Source: Reinekea blandensis MED297
Lineage (GTDB): Bacteria; Pseudomonadota; Gammaproteobacteria; Pseudomonadales; Natronospirillaceae
Reading direction: 5' to 3'
NCBI RefSeq assembly: GCF_000153185.1
Contig: NZ_CH724152.1
Span: 90,954 to 154,953 of the forward strand
DNA: 64,000 nt
Shown: positions 53,383-64,000 of the stretch, in pieces
How the letters are laid out: each line of letters opens with the position of its first letter
Position numbering within the stretch: the first letter of the stretch is position 1
The notes under the pieces: model-generated
What the model saw: only the letters and a program-made list of their open reading frames with translations
What the model was told of the DNA's origin: nothing
Databases searched by the model: none
Translations under genes and position numbers: made by a program

Positions 53383-53871
53383 ATGAATAAATCGCTTATC
53401 ACGAAAGAGACGATCTTGCTTGATTTCGAAGCAGATTCCAAGGCGGATGCAGTTCATCGAATTTGTGCCCACTTGTTTTTGTTGAAAAAGACACAGGATC
53501 CCTCAGGACTGTACCGCGATATCATTGCCCGTGAAGAAGTGGTCAGTACCTTTGCCGGTACACACACAGCCATTCCTCACACCATCAGTGATTACGTTGA
53601 CGAGCCGGTTCTGGTGTTTGCGCGTCTGAAAGACGATGACTTCACCTGGAACGGGAACGATGAAGACGTTCGGTTCATTTTTTTACTTTCCGCCCCTAAA
53701 AAAGACGATCTGAAAAAGCTCCGGCAGAGTCAGTCGTATGTGTTCTCATCGATTGCCCAACTGCTCGGTCAACCCAAGGTCCTGGACCTGTGGCTGACCA
53801 CGGAAGACAAACAGGTCGTGCTCGATAGTTTGCTTCAAGCAATTGAAACCAATCGAACAATAACAATCTAA
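53383..53871 (+). CDS. PTS EIIA domain protein, fructose/mannitol class
   Basis: 162 aa single-domain EIIA (PTS_EIIA_2). The phosphorylated histidine is His66 in THTAIPHTISD. EEVVSTFAGTHTAIPH and VLVFARLKDDDFTWNG follow the fructose/mannitol class. It passes phosphate to the EIIB of MtlA. A second EIIA is fused to HPr-EI downstream, so the locus has two; this one may be regulatory. It is the first gene of the operon, ten nt before mtlA. Confidence 0.9.
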   Translation: MNKSLITKETILLDFEADSKADAVHRICAHLFLLKKTQDPSGLYRDIIAREEVVSTFAGTHTAIPHTISDYVDEPVLVFARLKDDDFTWNGNDEDVRFIFLLSAPKKDDLKKLRQSQSYVFSSIAQLLGQPKVLDLWLTTEDKQVVLDSLLQAIETNRTITI

Positions 53872-53887
53872 TTGGGGAGGCATGAAA

Positions 53888-55270
53888 ATGTCTGGTAACA
53901 ATCTGAAAGTTGGAGTCCAATCCGTTGGGCGTTTTCTAAGCGGCATGGTCATGCCGAACATCGGGGCGTTTATTGCCTGGGGTCTGATCACTGCGTTGTT
54001 CATTCCTACTGGCTGGCTGCCTAACGAATCGCTTTCCGCGATGGTTGGCCCGATGATTACCTACTTGCTGCCACTGCTGATCGGTTATACCGGCGGTAAG
54101 ATGGTTGGTGGTGAACGTGGCGCGGTTGCCGGTGCTATTACGACCATGGGTGTCGTGGTTGGTGCTGACATTCCTATGTTCCTCGGCGCGATGCTGGTCG
54201 GTCCTCTGGGCGGTCTGGCTGTTAAGAAGTTTGACGAGCAGGTGCACGGTAAGATCAAGCCGGGCTTTGAAATGCTGGTCAACAACTTCTCACTGGGCAT
54301 CATCGGCATGATCGTTGCGATCCTTGCCTACCTGGTCATCGGTCCTATCGTTGAAGCGCTGACCACGGCACTGGGTAACGGTGTTGGTGCGATCGTTGAA
54401 ATGAAACTGCTGCCACTGGTGTCTATCCTGGTAGAACCTGCGAAGATTCTGTTCCTGAACAACGCCATCAACCACGGTGTCTTCACACCTCTGGGTGCGG
54501 CGGAGTCTGCTGAGTTCGGCGCGTCTATCTTCTATCTGATCGAAACCAACCCTGGTCCAGGTCTGGGTATCCTGCTGGCGTACATGTTCGTTGGTAAAGG
54601 TACTGCTCAGAAGTCTGCCTACGGTGCGAGCATCATTCACTTCTTCGGTGGTATTCATGAGATTTACTTCCCATATGTCCTGATGAAGCCAAAACTGATC
54701 CTCGCGGTTATCGCGGGTGGTATGTCTGGTGTTGCTTTCAACATGATCACTGGTAACGCACTGGTCGGTCCTCCGTCTCCGGGTTCTGTATTTGCTCTGG
54801 GTCTGATGTCTACTAAAGGTCTGGGCATTCTGCTGACGCTGGCATCCATTGCTGTCGCCGCGACTGTTTCATTCCTGATCGCTGCCGTCATGATCCGTAA
54901 CGACGTTGAAGCGTCTGACGATCTGGAAGCTGCACAAGCCGCCGTCGCTGCGAGCAAAGCAGAATCTAAAGGTCAGGGCGCACCTGCTCTGTCTGCAGAA
55001 TCTGTCCGCAAAATCGTTGTTGCCTGCGACGCGGGAATGGGATCCTCTGCCATGGGTGCTTCGGTACTGCGCGGCAAGGTTCAGGAAGCGGGTCTGGATA
55101 TCGAAGTGACAAACGCTGCGATTAACGACCTGAGTGATGCTGACATCGTGATCACCCAAGGTGAACTCACGGCTCGTGCCAAGGCAAAACTGCCAGGCGC
55201 GCAACACTACAGCATTGAGAACTTCATGGACTCTGGTTTCTACGACAACCTCGTCTCCAAACTGGTCTGA
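53888..55270 (+). CDS. mtlA: Mannitol PTS permease EIICB
   Basis: 460 aa. The membrane EIIC domain (about 1-335) has SVGRFLSGMVMPNIGAFIAW, the substrate-site GGIHEIYFPY and NNAINHGVFTPLG; the C-terminal EIIB domain (about 372-460) has the phosphocysteine in VVACDAGMGSSAMGAS. There is no EIIA domain, unlike the 637-aa E. coli MtlA; EIIA comes from separate proteins. The second ATG (53888) is preferred because GGGGAGG ends seven bases before it, against one base for ATG 53882. It imports mannitol as mannitol-1-phosphate. Confidence 0.94.
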   Translation: MSGNNLKVGVQSVGRFLSGMVMPNIGAFIAWGLITALFIPTGWLPNESLSAMVGPMITYLLPLLIGYTGGKMVGGERGAVAGAITTMGVVVGADIPMFLGAMLVGPLGGLAVKKFDEQVHGKIKPGFEMLVNNFSLGIIGMIVAILAYLVIGPIVEALTTALGNGVGAIVEMKLLPLVSILVEPAKILFLNNAINHGVFTPLGAAESAEFGASIFYLIETNPGPGLGILLAYMFVGKGTAQKSAYGASIIHFFGGIHEIYFPYVLMKPKLILAVIAGGMSGVAFNMITGNALVGPPSPGSVFALGLMSTKGLGILLTLASIAVAATVSFLIAAVMIRNDVEASDDLEAAQAAVAASKAESKGQGAPALSAESVRKIVVACDAGMGSSAMGASVLRGKVQEAGLDIEVTNAAINDLSDADIVITQGELTARAKAKLPGAQHYSIENFMDSGFYDNLVSKLV

Positions 55271-55328
55271 TGACCTCTCAAGGATTGTCATAATCTGACA
55301 AACGCACACGGATGTGCCGAATTTCTAA

Positions 55329-55378
55329 GACGGTTGGCAAGACCAGCCGTCCGGACGTAAAGCCCGATTGGCTTTACG
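55329..55378 (+). repeat. Two tandem intercistronic hairpins, mtlA to EI gene
   Basis: GACGGTTGG/CCAGCCGTC (55329-55351) and CGTAAAGCC/GGCTTTACG (55356-55378), no T-runs. Likely RNA-processing or stabilising elements within the operon. Confidence 0.6.
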
Positions 55379-55415
55379 CCAGATACTCAAATTATCAATG
55401 GTAAACGGGATCGCT

Positions 55416-58058
55416 ATGTCCTTCTTCAAGAAATTAGTCCGCGGTTCAGGTGCTGATGAACAGAAAGCACCACAGAACCCACAGACCCAGCCGGTTAAGC
55501 CGACTCAAAACAAGCCGACTCAGCAGAAACCTGCCGCGGCTCCAGCGGCGAGCACGCTGTCTCTGGAACCCAAACAGATTCTGCTCAAGCAGTCGCTGGC
55601 CAGCAAAACTGAGGTGTTGACTCTGATTTCGGACACGATGCAGACACTGGGTTTTGTTACCGGAGATTACACCAAGGCCTTGGCGGATCGTGAAGCCAAA
55701 GTCAGTACCTATCTGGTTAACGGTGTTGCCATCCCGCACGGAACCAACGAAGCCAAGTCGCAGGTCAAGAAGACCGGACTGGTGATCGTTCAGGTGCCGG
55801 CCGGTGTCACCTGGAATGATCAGGGCGATCAAGCGCACTTTATCGTCGGTATTGCGGCTAATGGTGACGAACATTTGGGTGTACTGCAGCAGCTGACGCA
55901 AGTCGTGATGGATGAGGCAAAAGCCAAACATCTCGGATCGAACGCAAACGTGCAGGATATTGTGCAGGCACTCAACACGAATCTGGCCGCCGGGCAAACC
56001 GAGGAAGATTTCTCCAACGCTGCGGAGGCCCTCGTCATAGACGAAGCAGGGTTGCATGCCCGGCCGGCCAGTCTTATTTCTGAAAAAGCATCTGAGTTTA
56101 AAGATTGCCAGATTCGCATTCGCTGCAAAACCGTCAGTGCGAATGCTAAGTCCATGGCGTCGCTGTTGACTCTGGGTGCGCAAAAAGGTGACACGCTGGT
56201 GGTGTCCGCAGAAGGCAATCAGGCGGCGAAAGCCATTGAAGCTCTGGTCGCGATGATTAATGCGGGTCTGGACAGCGAAGACGACACCGAAAGCAACAAC
56301 TACACGCCTCTGACGACCTTACCGGCACTGACGGGTGTCAAAGCCGCTCAGGCGCTGACCGGTAAAGCGGCGTCGCCGGGTATCGCTCTGGCACTGCAGT
56401 ATCGCCTGACCGAAAAGCAGGTCGATGTCAGCCGAGAAGCTGGCAACATCGATGAAGAAAAGCAGCGCCTGACAGATGCGCTGGCTGAAGCGGCCACGCA
56501 GTTAGATGAACTGAAAGCACGGCTGCAGAACAAAGCACCGAAAGAAGCCGCCATTATTCAGGCTCAGAAACAACTGCTGCAGGATGAGATGATTCTGGAG
56601 CGTACTCAGGAGTTGATCGGCCATCGCAATTCGGCCGCCTGGTCATTCCGCGAAGCGATTCAGGATCAAATTGATTCGCTGTCGCAGGTTGAAGACGAGC
56701 GCCTGAAAGCGCGTATTGTTGACCTTCAGGATGCCTGCCAACGGGTTCTTGCCATCCTCAGCGGCGAGCAGACGCAACAAGGCTATCCAGAAAAACCTTT
56801 CATTCTTCTGGCTCGCGATCTGACTCCGTCACAAACGGCCGGCCTCGATAGTGTACCGATTAAAGCGATCTGTACCGAACTGGGTGGCCCGAACAGTCAC
56901 ATGGCCATTCTGGCACGCGCTCTGGGTATTCCAGCACTGGTTGGTTTGGGTGATGGTGCTCTGGCTGCCCTGGAAAACGGCACACCGGCCATTGTCGACG
57001 CGCAGGGCGCAACCCTGTACAGCGCTCCGGACGCGGCCGGTATTCAAGCAGCGAAGGCCGCGATCGGTCAGTGGCAGGAAATGCGTAAAGCCGAAGACGC
57101 TCAGAAGCACGAACCGGCACAGACCCGCGACGGTCATCATGTGGAAGTGGTCTGTAACATCGCCAATCCGGAAGACTCTGCCAAGATTCTTGGTCAGGGC
57201 GGTGAAGGTGTCGGCCTGTTGCGTACTGAGTTCCTGTTTGAAGCTGCACCGAAAGAGCCAAGTGTCGAAGAGCAGATGGCTTCACTGAAAGCCATTGTCA
57301 ACGAACTGGGCGATCGTCAAATTGTGGTTCGCACCTCCGACATCGGCGGTGATAAGCCAGTGCAGTGGATGAACATGCCACACGAAGACAACCCGTTCCT
57401 GGGTATTCGAGGTCTGCGCCTGTCGATGCAGCACGAAGACGTCTTCCGTCGTCAGCTCGAAGCAATTTACCGGGTTGCGGCCTGGCAAGTTAAAGAGCAG
57501 GGCAGTACGGGATTGCACATCATGTTCCCGATGATTGCCAAGCTGTCAGAATGGCAGTGGGCACGTGATATTGCAGAGCTGGTTCGTAAAGGTCTGAATG
57601 CACCGGAACTGCCATTAGGCATCATGATCGAAGTGCCGTCGGCGGTATTGATTGCCGATCACTTTGCGCGTGAAGTTGACTTCTTCTCGGTCGGTTCTAA
57701 CGATTTAACTCAGTACACACTGGCCATGGACCGTCTGCACCCGCAGTTGGGTAAAGAAGCGGACAACTACCATCCGGCGATTCTGAAAATGATCGAAGCC
57801 ACCGTTAAAGCGGCTGACGCTCACGGTAAGTGGGTGGGTGTGTGCGGCAACATGGCCGCCGATCCAAACGTTGCTGCGCTGTTGGTTGGCCTGGGTGTGA
57901 AAGAGCTGTCTGTATCGCCATCCAATGTGGCCGCCGTGAAGAACATCATTCGCGCTGTCAGTTATGACAAGCTCAAGATCAAGGCTCAGAAAGCACTGGA
58001 AATGGGCAGCTCCGAAGCCGTGATGGCGCTGTATCGGAATCACGACGACCTGGTGTAA
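55416..58058 (+). CDS. Multiphosphoryl transfer protein EIIA-HPr-EI
   Basis: 880 aa from ATG 55416. After a Pro/Gln/Lys linker-like N-terminus (about 15-48) come an EIIA-mtl domain (about 50-190, His108 in GVAIPHGTNE), an HPr domain (about 203-290, His214 in GLHARPAS) and a complete enzyme I (about 315-880, His495 in GGPNSHMAIL; RTSDIGGDKP; LGIMIEVPSA; CGNMAADP). It draws phosphate from PEP and hands it to MtlA, making the operon independent of the general PTS. Analogous to FruB/MTP proteins, but with a mannitol-type EIIA and full-length EI. Confidence 0.92.
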   Translation: MSFFKKLVRGSGADEQKAPQNPQTQPVKPTQNKPTQQKPAAAPAASTLSLEPKQILLKQSLASKTEVLTLISDTMQTLGFVTGDYTKALADREAKVSTYLVNGVAIPHGTNEAKSQVKKTGLVIVQVPAGVTWNDQGDQAHFIVGIAANGDEHLGVLQQLTQVVMDEAKAKHLGSNANVQDIVQALNTNLAAGQTEEDFSNAAEALVIDEAGLHARPASLISEKASEFKDCQIRIRCKTVSANAKSMASLLTLGAQKGDTLVVSAEGNQAAKAIEALVAMINAGLDSEDDTESNNYTPLTTLPALTGVKAAQALTGKAASPGIALALQYRLTEKQVDVSREAGNIDEEKQRLTDALAEAATQLDELKARLQNKAPKEAAIIQAQKQLLQDEMILERTQELIGHRNSAAWSFREAIQDQIDSLSQVEDERLKARIVDLQDACQRVLAILSGEQTQQGYPEKPFILLARDLTPSQTAGLDSVPIKAICTELGGPNSHMAILARALGIPALVGLGDGALAALENGTPAIVDAQGATLYSAPDAAGIQAAKAAIGQWQEMRKAEDAQKHEPAQTRDGHHVEVVCNIANPEDSAKILGQGGEGVGLLRTEFLFEAAPKEPSVEEQMASLKAIVNELGDRQIVVRTSDIGGDKPVQWMNMPHEDNPFLGIRGLRLSMQHEDVFRRQLEAIYRVAAWQVKEQGSTGLHIMFPMIAKLSEWQWARDIAELVRKGLNAPELPLGIMIEVPSAVLIADHFAREVDFFSVGSNDLTQYTLAMDRLHPQLGKEADNYHPAILKMIEATVKAADAHGKWVGVCGNMAADPNVAALLVGLGVKELSVSPSNVAAVKNIIRAVSYDKLKIKAQKALEMGSSEAVMALYRNHDDLV

Positions 58059-58067
58059 TAACAGGTG

Positions 58068-58096
58068 GGCCGTCGCCTTCGAGGAAGGCGATGGCC
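58068..58096 (+). repeat. Intercistronic hairpin, EI gene to mtlD
   Basis: GGCCGTCGCCTTC-GAG-GAAGGCGATGGCC, 13-bp stem with one G-T pair, no T-run. Confidence 0.65.
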
Positions 58097-58129
58097 GAAC
58101 AGAATTGACCGTTAGTAATAGGAAATCGT

Positions 58130-59302
58130 ATGAATGCTCTACATTTTGGTGCTGGCAACATTGGCCGCGGCTTTATTGGTAAGCTGCTGGCAGATGCCGG
58201 CTTCCACGTTACGTTTGCCGATGTAAATGATGAAGTGGTGAGCGCGCTGGCCGAGCGTCAGGCGTATCCGGTAAAGATTGTTGGTGAAACCGAAGTGACC
58301 GAAGCCGTGACGAATGTAACGGCGGTGCGTTCGGACAGTGAAGCGGTTCTGGAAGTGATTACCCAGGCCGATGTCATCACCACCGCGGTTGGTCCGAATG
58401 TTCTTAAGTTTATTGCTCCAACGCTCGCCAAAGGTCTGGCTCTGCGACAGGCGAGTGGTAATGAAAAACCGCTGAACATCATTGCCTGTGAAAACATGGT
58501 GCGCGGAACGTCTGCTCTGAAAGCCATGGTTCTTGAGGTGTTGCCGGAAGAATCCGCCGCCTTTGTTGCTGAGCACGTTGGCTTTGTGGATTCCGCCGTA
58601 GACCGCATTGTGCCGCCGGCCGATCCCGGTGAAACCGATGTACTGGCCGTGACGGTTGAGTCGTTCAGTGAATGGATCGTTGACCAGACTCAGTTTGCCG
58701 GTGAACTGCCGGTCATCGCTGGCATGGAACCGACTGACAACCTGATGGCGTTTGTTGAACGCAAGCTGTTTACCCTGAATACCGGTCACCTGATTACCGC
58801 CTACCTAGGCTATCTGTCCGGTAAGAAAACGATTAAAGAAGCCATCGAAGATGGCGTCATTGCGGCCAAAGTTCAGGCAGCGATGGAAGAAAGCGGCGCG
58901 GTTCTGATCAAACGTTATGGTTTCGATCCGCAAGCGCACGCGCAATATATTGAGAAGGTGCTGAAGCGTTTTGCCAACCCATATCTGGTGGATGAAGTTG
59001 ATCGTGTGGGTCGTCAGCCGATTCGTAAGCTGGGTGCTGAAGATCGTTTGATCAAGCCGCTCAACGGCACACTGGAGTATGGCTTGCCGAATGCTCACCT
59101 GCTGTTGGGTATTGCCGGCGCTTTCCTGTACCAGAACGACGATGATCCGCAGGCGGTTGAGTTGCAGCAATACTTTGCGGAACACGGATTCAAGAAAACA
59201 CTGGCGCATTACGCGGGATTGGACGAAGCGTCGGACATTGTTGCCGAAGCTGAAGCCACCTACCAGAAAACAGCGGCTGAACCTCAGGATGCTGCTGACT
59301 GA
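58130..59302 (+). CDS. mtlD: Mannitol-1-phosphate 5-dehydrogenase
   Basis: 390 aa. N-terminal NAD-binding [18 protein letters not shown], the segment [28 protein letters not shown] and the C-terminal domain with [20 protein letters not shown] (catalytic Lys/Asn/His region). It oxidises mannitol-1-phosphate to fructose-6-phosphate. Last gene of the mtl operon, followed by a terminator. Confidence 0.95.
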   Translation: MNALHFGAGNIGRGFIGKLLADAGFHVTFADVNDEVVSALAERQAYPVKIVGETEVTEAVTNVTAVRSDSEAVLEVITQADVITTAVGPNVLKFIAPTLAKGLALRQASGNEKPLNIIACENMVRGTSALKAMVLEVLPEESAAFVAEHVGFVDSAVDRIVPPADPGETDVLAVTVESFSEWIVDQTQFAGELPVIAGMEPTDNLMAFVERKLFTLNTGHLITAYLGYLSGKKTIKEAIEDGVIAAKVQAAMEESGAVLIKRYGFDPQAHAQYIEKVLKRFANPYLVDEVDRVGRQPIRKLGAEDRLIKPLNGTLEYGLPNAHLLLGIAGAFLYQNDDDPQAVELQQYFAEHGFKKTLAHYAGLDEASDIVAEAEATYQKTAAEPQDAAD

Positions 59303-59336
59303 AAACCATGACGTGTGCTTCCCACCGCATGTTTTT

Positions 59337-59359
59337 AAGCGCCGCAAGGCGCTTTTTTT
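59337..59359 (+). terminator. Rho-independent terminator after mtlD
   Basis: AAGCGCC-GCAA-GGCGCTT followed by T-run. Confidence 0.9.
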
Positions 59360-59505
59360 ATGCCGTTTAAACGTCCGTTATTAATGCGGGCTTTCGTTTC
59401 CCGCAGCTAATCTTTAAGCGATATTCCGATGTGGTCTGCTGACAATACCTGTCATGGTTGAGTGGTTATACTGAGCAACTACATGAGACATTACAGGGAG
59501 ATTGC

Positions 59506-59871
59506 ATGAATACCCATGAAAAGCTGAACTATGTCGAATTTGGAGCCAGGGACCTGGCGGCGACGAAAGCCTTTTTCAGTCAGGCATTTGGATGGACGTT
59601 CATTGACTATGGGCCGGACTACACTGCTTTTGACAACGAAGGCTTGGACGGCGGGATCTACCGGTCTGAGCTTTGCAGCCGGAGTGAGCAGGGCAGCGCC
59701 TTGTTGATTTTTTACAGCGATAATCTTTTGGCGACACAGACCAAGGTTGAGCAGGCCGGCGGAGATCTCATCCGGCCGATTTTTGACTTCCCCGGCGGCT
59801 GCCGGTTCCATTTTACTGAACCCAGTGGCAATGAATTTGCCGTCTGGTCAGAAGATCGCGGTGCCGGCTGA
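59506..59871 (+). CDS. VOC-family (glyoxalase-like) protein
   Basis: 121 aa from ATG 59506, after CAGGGAG. One vicinal-oxygen-chelate unit: LNYVEFGARDLAATKAFFSQ, FGWTFIDYGPDYTAF, DGGIYRS, and FPGGCRFHFTEPSGNEFAVW with the conserved Glu near the end. Of the metal ligands only Glu in NYVEF and the C-terminal Glu are clear, so it may bind rather than catalyse. Function unknown. Confidence 0.85.
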   Translation: MNTHEKLNYVEFGARDLAATKAFFSQAFGWTFIDYGPDYTAFDNEGLDGGIYRSELCSRSEQGSALLIFYSDNLLATQTKVEQAGGDLIRPIFDFPGGCRFHFTEPSGNEFAVWSEDRGAG

Positions 59872-59905
59872 GAAACTTAAAGCACTCTGCGGACACGCGA
59901 CATAA

Positions 59906-60946
59906 TCAGAAGCCTTCAAGGACCAGCTTGCCAATGGCGCTGCCAGCTTCCAGCTCGGCATGAGCCGCACGCAGGTTGGTCGCATTGATGGTGCCGAGAT
60001 GTTTGCCCAGCGTAGTCTTCACGTAACCCTGGTCAATCAGCTCGGCGACATGGTTCAGCAAATGATGCTGTTCAATCATATCGACGGCCTGGAACATCGA
60101 TCGGGCGTACATAAACTCAATGTGCAGTGACAGGCTCTTCGGTTTCATGGCCATGTAGTTCAGCGGCTGCTGAGGGTCATCGATCAGAGCAATGCGACCA
60201 AAGGGGGCCAGCATTTCGATGTAACTGTCAAAGTAGGCATCGGTCGCGTTCAATGAGGCGACATGGGTAAGCGAACCAAGGCCCTCTTTTTGGGTCAGCT
60301 CCGCCATTTGCTCAGCCAGTGGCTGGGTGTGGTCTAGCACATAGTCAGCGCCCAGTTGTCGAACCCAGTCCACCGATTCAGGGCGCGAGGCCGTCGCAAT
60401 CACGGTGGCACCGGTCAGCGCTTTGGCCAGTTGCAGCAAGATGGAGCCGACTCCGCCGGCAGCACCGACCACCAACAGCACTTCCTGAGTGGTGGTTTTG
60501 GTTTCCGGGGTCTGCTTTTGCAACTGCAGGTGCTCGAACAACATTTCATAGGCGGTGATTGAGGTCAGCGGCAAGGCGGCCGCTTCGGCCGGGCTCAGTG
60601 TTTTGGGTTTATGACCGACGATGCGTTCATCAACCCGCTGAAACTCAGCATTGGTGCCTTGTCGGTTGAGGTCGCCAGCGTAGTAGACCTGGTCGCCGAT
60701 TTCGAACAGGGTAACGTCTTCACCGACAGCAACCACTTCTCCGACGGCATCCCAACCGAGCACAACCGGCTCGTCCTCGGTGCCGGCTCGTCGGCGTCGG
60801 ATTTTGGTATCGACAGGGTTCACGGCGATGGCTTTGACCTGGATGAGTAAGTCCCGACCCTGAGCAACGGGCTTGGGCAGATCAAGGTCCTGCAGGGCAT
60901 TCGGATTCTGAATGTCCAATGACTCAGTGTAACCAATGGCTTTCAT
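59906..60946 (-). CDS. Zinc-type alcohol dehydrogenase / quinone oxidoreductase family
   Basis: 346 aa MDR-superfamily protein. GroES-like start (IQVKAIAVNPVDTKIRRR), GWDAVGEVVAVG, and the NADPH-binding loop VVGAAGGVGSILLQLAKAL. The structural and catalytic cysteines of true alcohol dehydrogenases are missing, as in the ZADH/quinone oxidoreductase subgroup. It probably reduces quinones or enones with NADPH. Monocistronic, convergent with the VOC gene. Confidence 0.88.
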   Translation of the reverse strand: MKAIGYTESLDIQNPNALQDLDLPKPVAQGRDLLIQVKAIAVNPVDTKIRRRRAGTEDEPVVLGWDAVGEVVAVGEDVTLFEIGDQVYYAGDLNRQGTNAEFQRVDERIVGHKPKTLSPAEAAALPLTSITAYEMLFEHLQLQKQTPETKTTTQEVLLVVGAAGGVGSILLQLAKALTGATVIATASRPESVDWVRQLGADYVLDHTQPLAEQMAELTQKEGLGSLTHVASLNATDAYFDSYIEMLAPFGRIALIDDPQQPLNYMAMKPKSLSLHIEFMYARSMFQAVDMIEQHHLLNHVAELIDQGYVKTTLGKHLGTINATNLRAAHAELEAGSAIGKLVLEGF

Positions 60947-61080
60947 GGGTGCTTTCCTGTTCGTGAAATTACGAGCCTACAGGATAAAGTCAGTGAAGGG
61001 TCTTGACCACCATCCAATCGGTGGAGTGTCAACGGGTCTGCTGTTAAAAGCGAGTGAGGGCTTAAGAAAGGGGTGAAGAC

Positions 61081-61653
61081 TCACCCCTCGTCTTTGTAGG
61101 CCTCAGAATAAGCAGAATGCTTTTCCATGCGGGTGTCTTGTCGGTCCAGCAAGCCAATATCGAGGACCGGAGAGGCGTCGATGTGCTGAGCGTCCATCAT
61201 ATGGGCAATACGCTGCAGTGAGGCAATGATCATGGTCTGTTCCCATTCCTGCAGATCACTGAACTGTCGGCTGAACTGGTCCTGTAACGGCGCAGGCGCC
61301 GCTTGCAGCATTTCAAAGCCGGTATCGGTGAGAACCGCGTGCACTTTTCGTTTATCGGTGGTCGAACGCTCTCGATACACCAGCCCGCGCTTTTCCAGTC
61401 GATCGATGATCGTGGTCACAGTGGCCTGACTGAGGTTCATGCTGCTGGCCAACTGGCCAATGGTTTTTTCACCTTGGTCGCGAATGGTCTGCAGAAGCAG
61501 AATCTGCGGCGCGGTCAGTCCGGTGGTTTTCGCCAGATACTTCGAATGCAGATCGGTTGCTCGAATCACGCGGCGTAACGCCACCAGTACTTCGTCTATT
61601 TTTTCCACGTCTAGGTCCGATACTTCTTTAGAGGTCAATGGAAAAGTATACAT
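61081..61653 (-). CDS. ectR: MarR-family regulator of ectoine genes
   Basis: 190 aa. ATG 61653 is preferred since GAGGAGG lies five bases upstream; a longer frame to 61710 lacks one. The winged helix (LTAPQILLLQTIRDQGEKTI, SSMNLSQATVTTIIDRLEKR, ERSTTDKRKVHAVLTDTG) is typical MarR. It is divergent from ectABC, the usual arrangement of EctR, which represses ect promoters at low salinity. The extended C-terminal tail (about 150-190) also fits EctR. Confidence 0.88.
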   Translation of the reverse strand: MYTFPLTSKEVSDLDVEKIDEVLVALRRVIRATDLHSKYLAKTTGLTAPQILLLQTIRDQGEKTIGQLASSMNLSQATVTTIIDRLEKRGLVYRERSTTDKRKVHAVLTDTGFEMLQAAPAPLQDQFSRQFSDLQEWEQTMIIASLQRIAHMMDAQHIDASPVLDIGLLDRQDTRMEKHSAYSEAYKDEG

Positions 61654-61778
61654 CAGGCCCTCCTCTTGGCGGTATAACTCTTTATCGTTGCTTATTTCTT
61701 TAGAATTCATCACAAAAACAAACGCATTTTGCTACTGGAAATTTAATTTATTTAGTGTACTATGCTTTTCTGAATTCA

Positions 61779-61807
61779 TTGAAAGGTTAATTTTTAATCA
61801 ATTATAG
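61779..61807 (+). promoter_or_regulatory. Candidate ectABC promoter
   Basis: TTGAAA, 17 bp, TTATAG, in a very AT-rich region, about 75 bp before ectA. EctR would be expected to bind over it. Confidence 0.38.
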
Positions 61808-61880
61808 CCTTATATCGCCACATAAATGCAATATTTTTATGTTTCCGGCTTCATTTTGATTAGAGTTAAAAATATTAGAT

Positions 61881-63742
<1,862 letters not shown>

Positions 63743-63851
63743 GCACCAAAGCGCTGAACGAAGCCGGGGATTCAATACCCCGGCAGCATCATTGATTTCA
63801 GAGCGTGTGCCGCTCCTCTCGTACACGCTCGCTTTTTAATTTGGAGTGAAC

Positions 63852-64000
63852 ATGATTGTCAGAACGTTGAAAGAGTGTCAGGAAAATGGCCGCATGATTA
63901 CCGACCCGCAGGGTGATTGGGACAGTACGCGTCTGTTGCTGAAAAACGATAACATGGGCTTTTCCTTCCACATCACAACGATCTACCGGGGTGCAGACTT
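63852..64000 (+). CDS. ectC: L-ectoine synthase (5' part)
   Basis: The frame from ATG 63852, after TTGGAGTG, encodes [20 protein letters not shown] and continues through [12 protein letters not shown] at the window edge, unmistakable EctC. It closes N-acetyl-diaminobutyrate to ectoine. Only 49 of about 130 codons are in the window. Confidence 0.95.
   Translation, partial: MIVRTLKECQENGRMITDPQGDWDSTRLLLKNDNMGFSFHITTIYRGAD

Overview
The window reads as the chromosome of a marine, salt-tolerant gammaproteobacterium. The evidence is the complete ectR/ectAB and the start of ectC (ectoine synthesis), enterobacteria-like ara and ytf genes, class III nrdDG, a secreted GH19 chitinase and several sugar transporters. 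An Oceanospirillales/Saccharospirillum-Reinekea type host is my inference, not a demonstrated identity.

Layout. 1-2.35 kb: a minus-strand efflux operon (tolC-type channel, hlyD-type adaptor, first codons of the next gene). 2.6-3.7 kb: a GNAT gene and an unknown gene. 3.7-6.9 kb: integron island 1, with a broken, 3'-truncated intI facing away from three gene cassettes. 6.9-11.2 kb: lpdA, then nrdDG under a cobalamin riboswitch. 11.3-24.6 kb: L-arabinose catabolism (araA, araC, araBD-tal, a sugar acetyltransferase, galM), a periplasmic-binding-protein/histidine-kinase pair just downstream of araA, and a tandem double solute-binding protein. 24.6-27.2 kb: cassette island 2. 27.4-32.1 kb: ytfQRT-yjfF furanose importer. 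32.2-36.8 kb: an unknown gene, a TipA-like MerR regulator, the GH19 chitinase and a frameshifted methyltransferase. 37-41.2 kb: cassette island 3, with about eight small genes. 41.6-47 kb: an ABC importer without ATPase, a LacI regulator and a GH43 arabinofuranosidase. 47.2-51.2 kb: a chvE-gguAB type importer. 51.4-52.3 kb: dkgB-like reductase. 52.4-59.4 kb: mannitol PTS locus (DeoR regulator, EIIA, EIICB, EIIA-HPr-EI fusion, mtlD). 59.5-61 kb: VOC protein and zinc-type dehydrogenase. 61-64 kb: ectR, ectA, ectB, start of ectC.

How the parts work together. Extracellular arabinans and arabinosides would be imported by the three ABC systems, trimmed by the cytoplasmic GH43 enzyme, mutarotated by GalM and converted by AraA-AraB-AraD to xylulose-5-phosphate, with transaldolase feeding the pentose phosphate pathway. 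AraC-type half-sites (TAGC-N7-TCCATA) occur before araA, araC and araB and, in perfect form, before the chvE-type operon, so one AraC regulon probably spans more than 30 kb.

The most unusual signal is in the three cassette islands. Each starts with a promoter-like TTGACA element lying exactly 113 nt from a conserved integrase crossover site (GTTARRY or GTTAACW) that immediately precedes the first cassette gene. Only island 1 has an integrase remnant. Islands 1 and 2 also share an 85-nt sequence beyond the last cassette, and all three end in a GTTCAAW site. This looks like three dispersed attI/Pc platforms from one ancestral integron, possibly served in trans by an integrase elsewhere in the genome.
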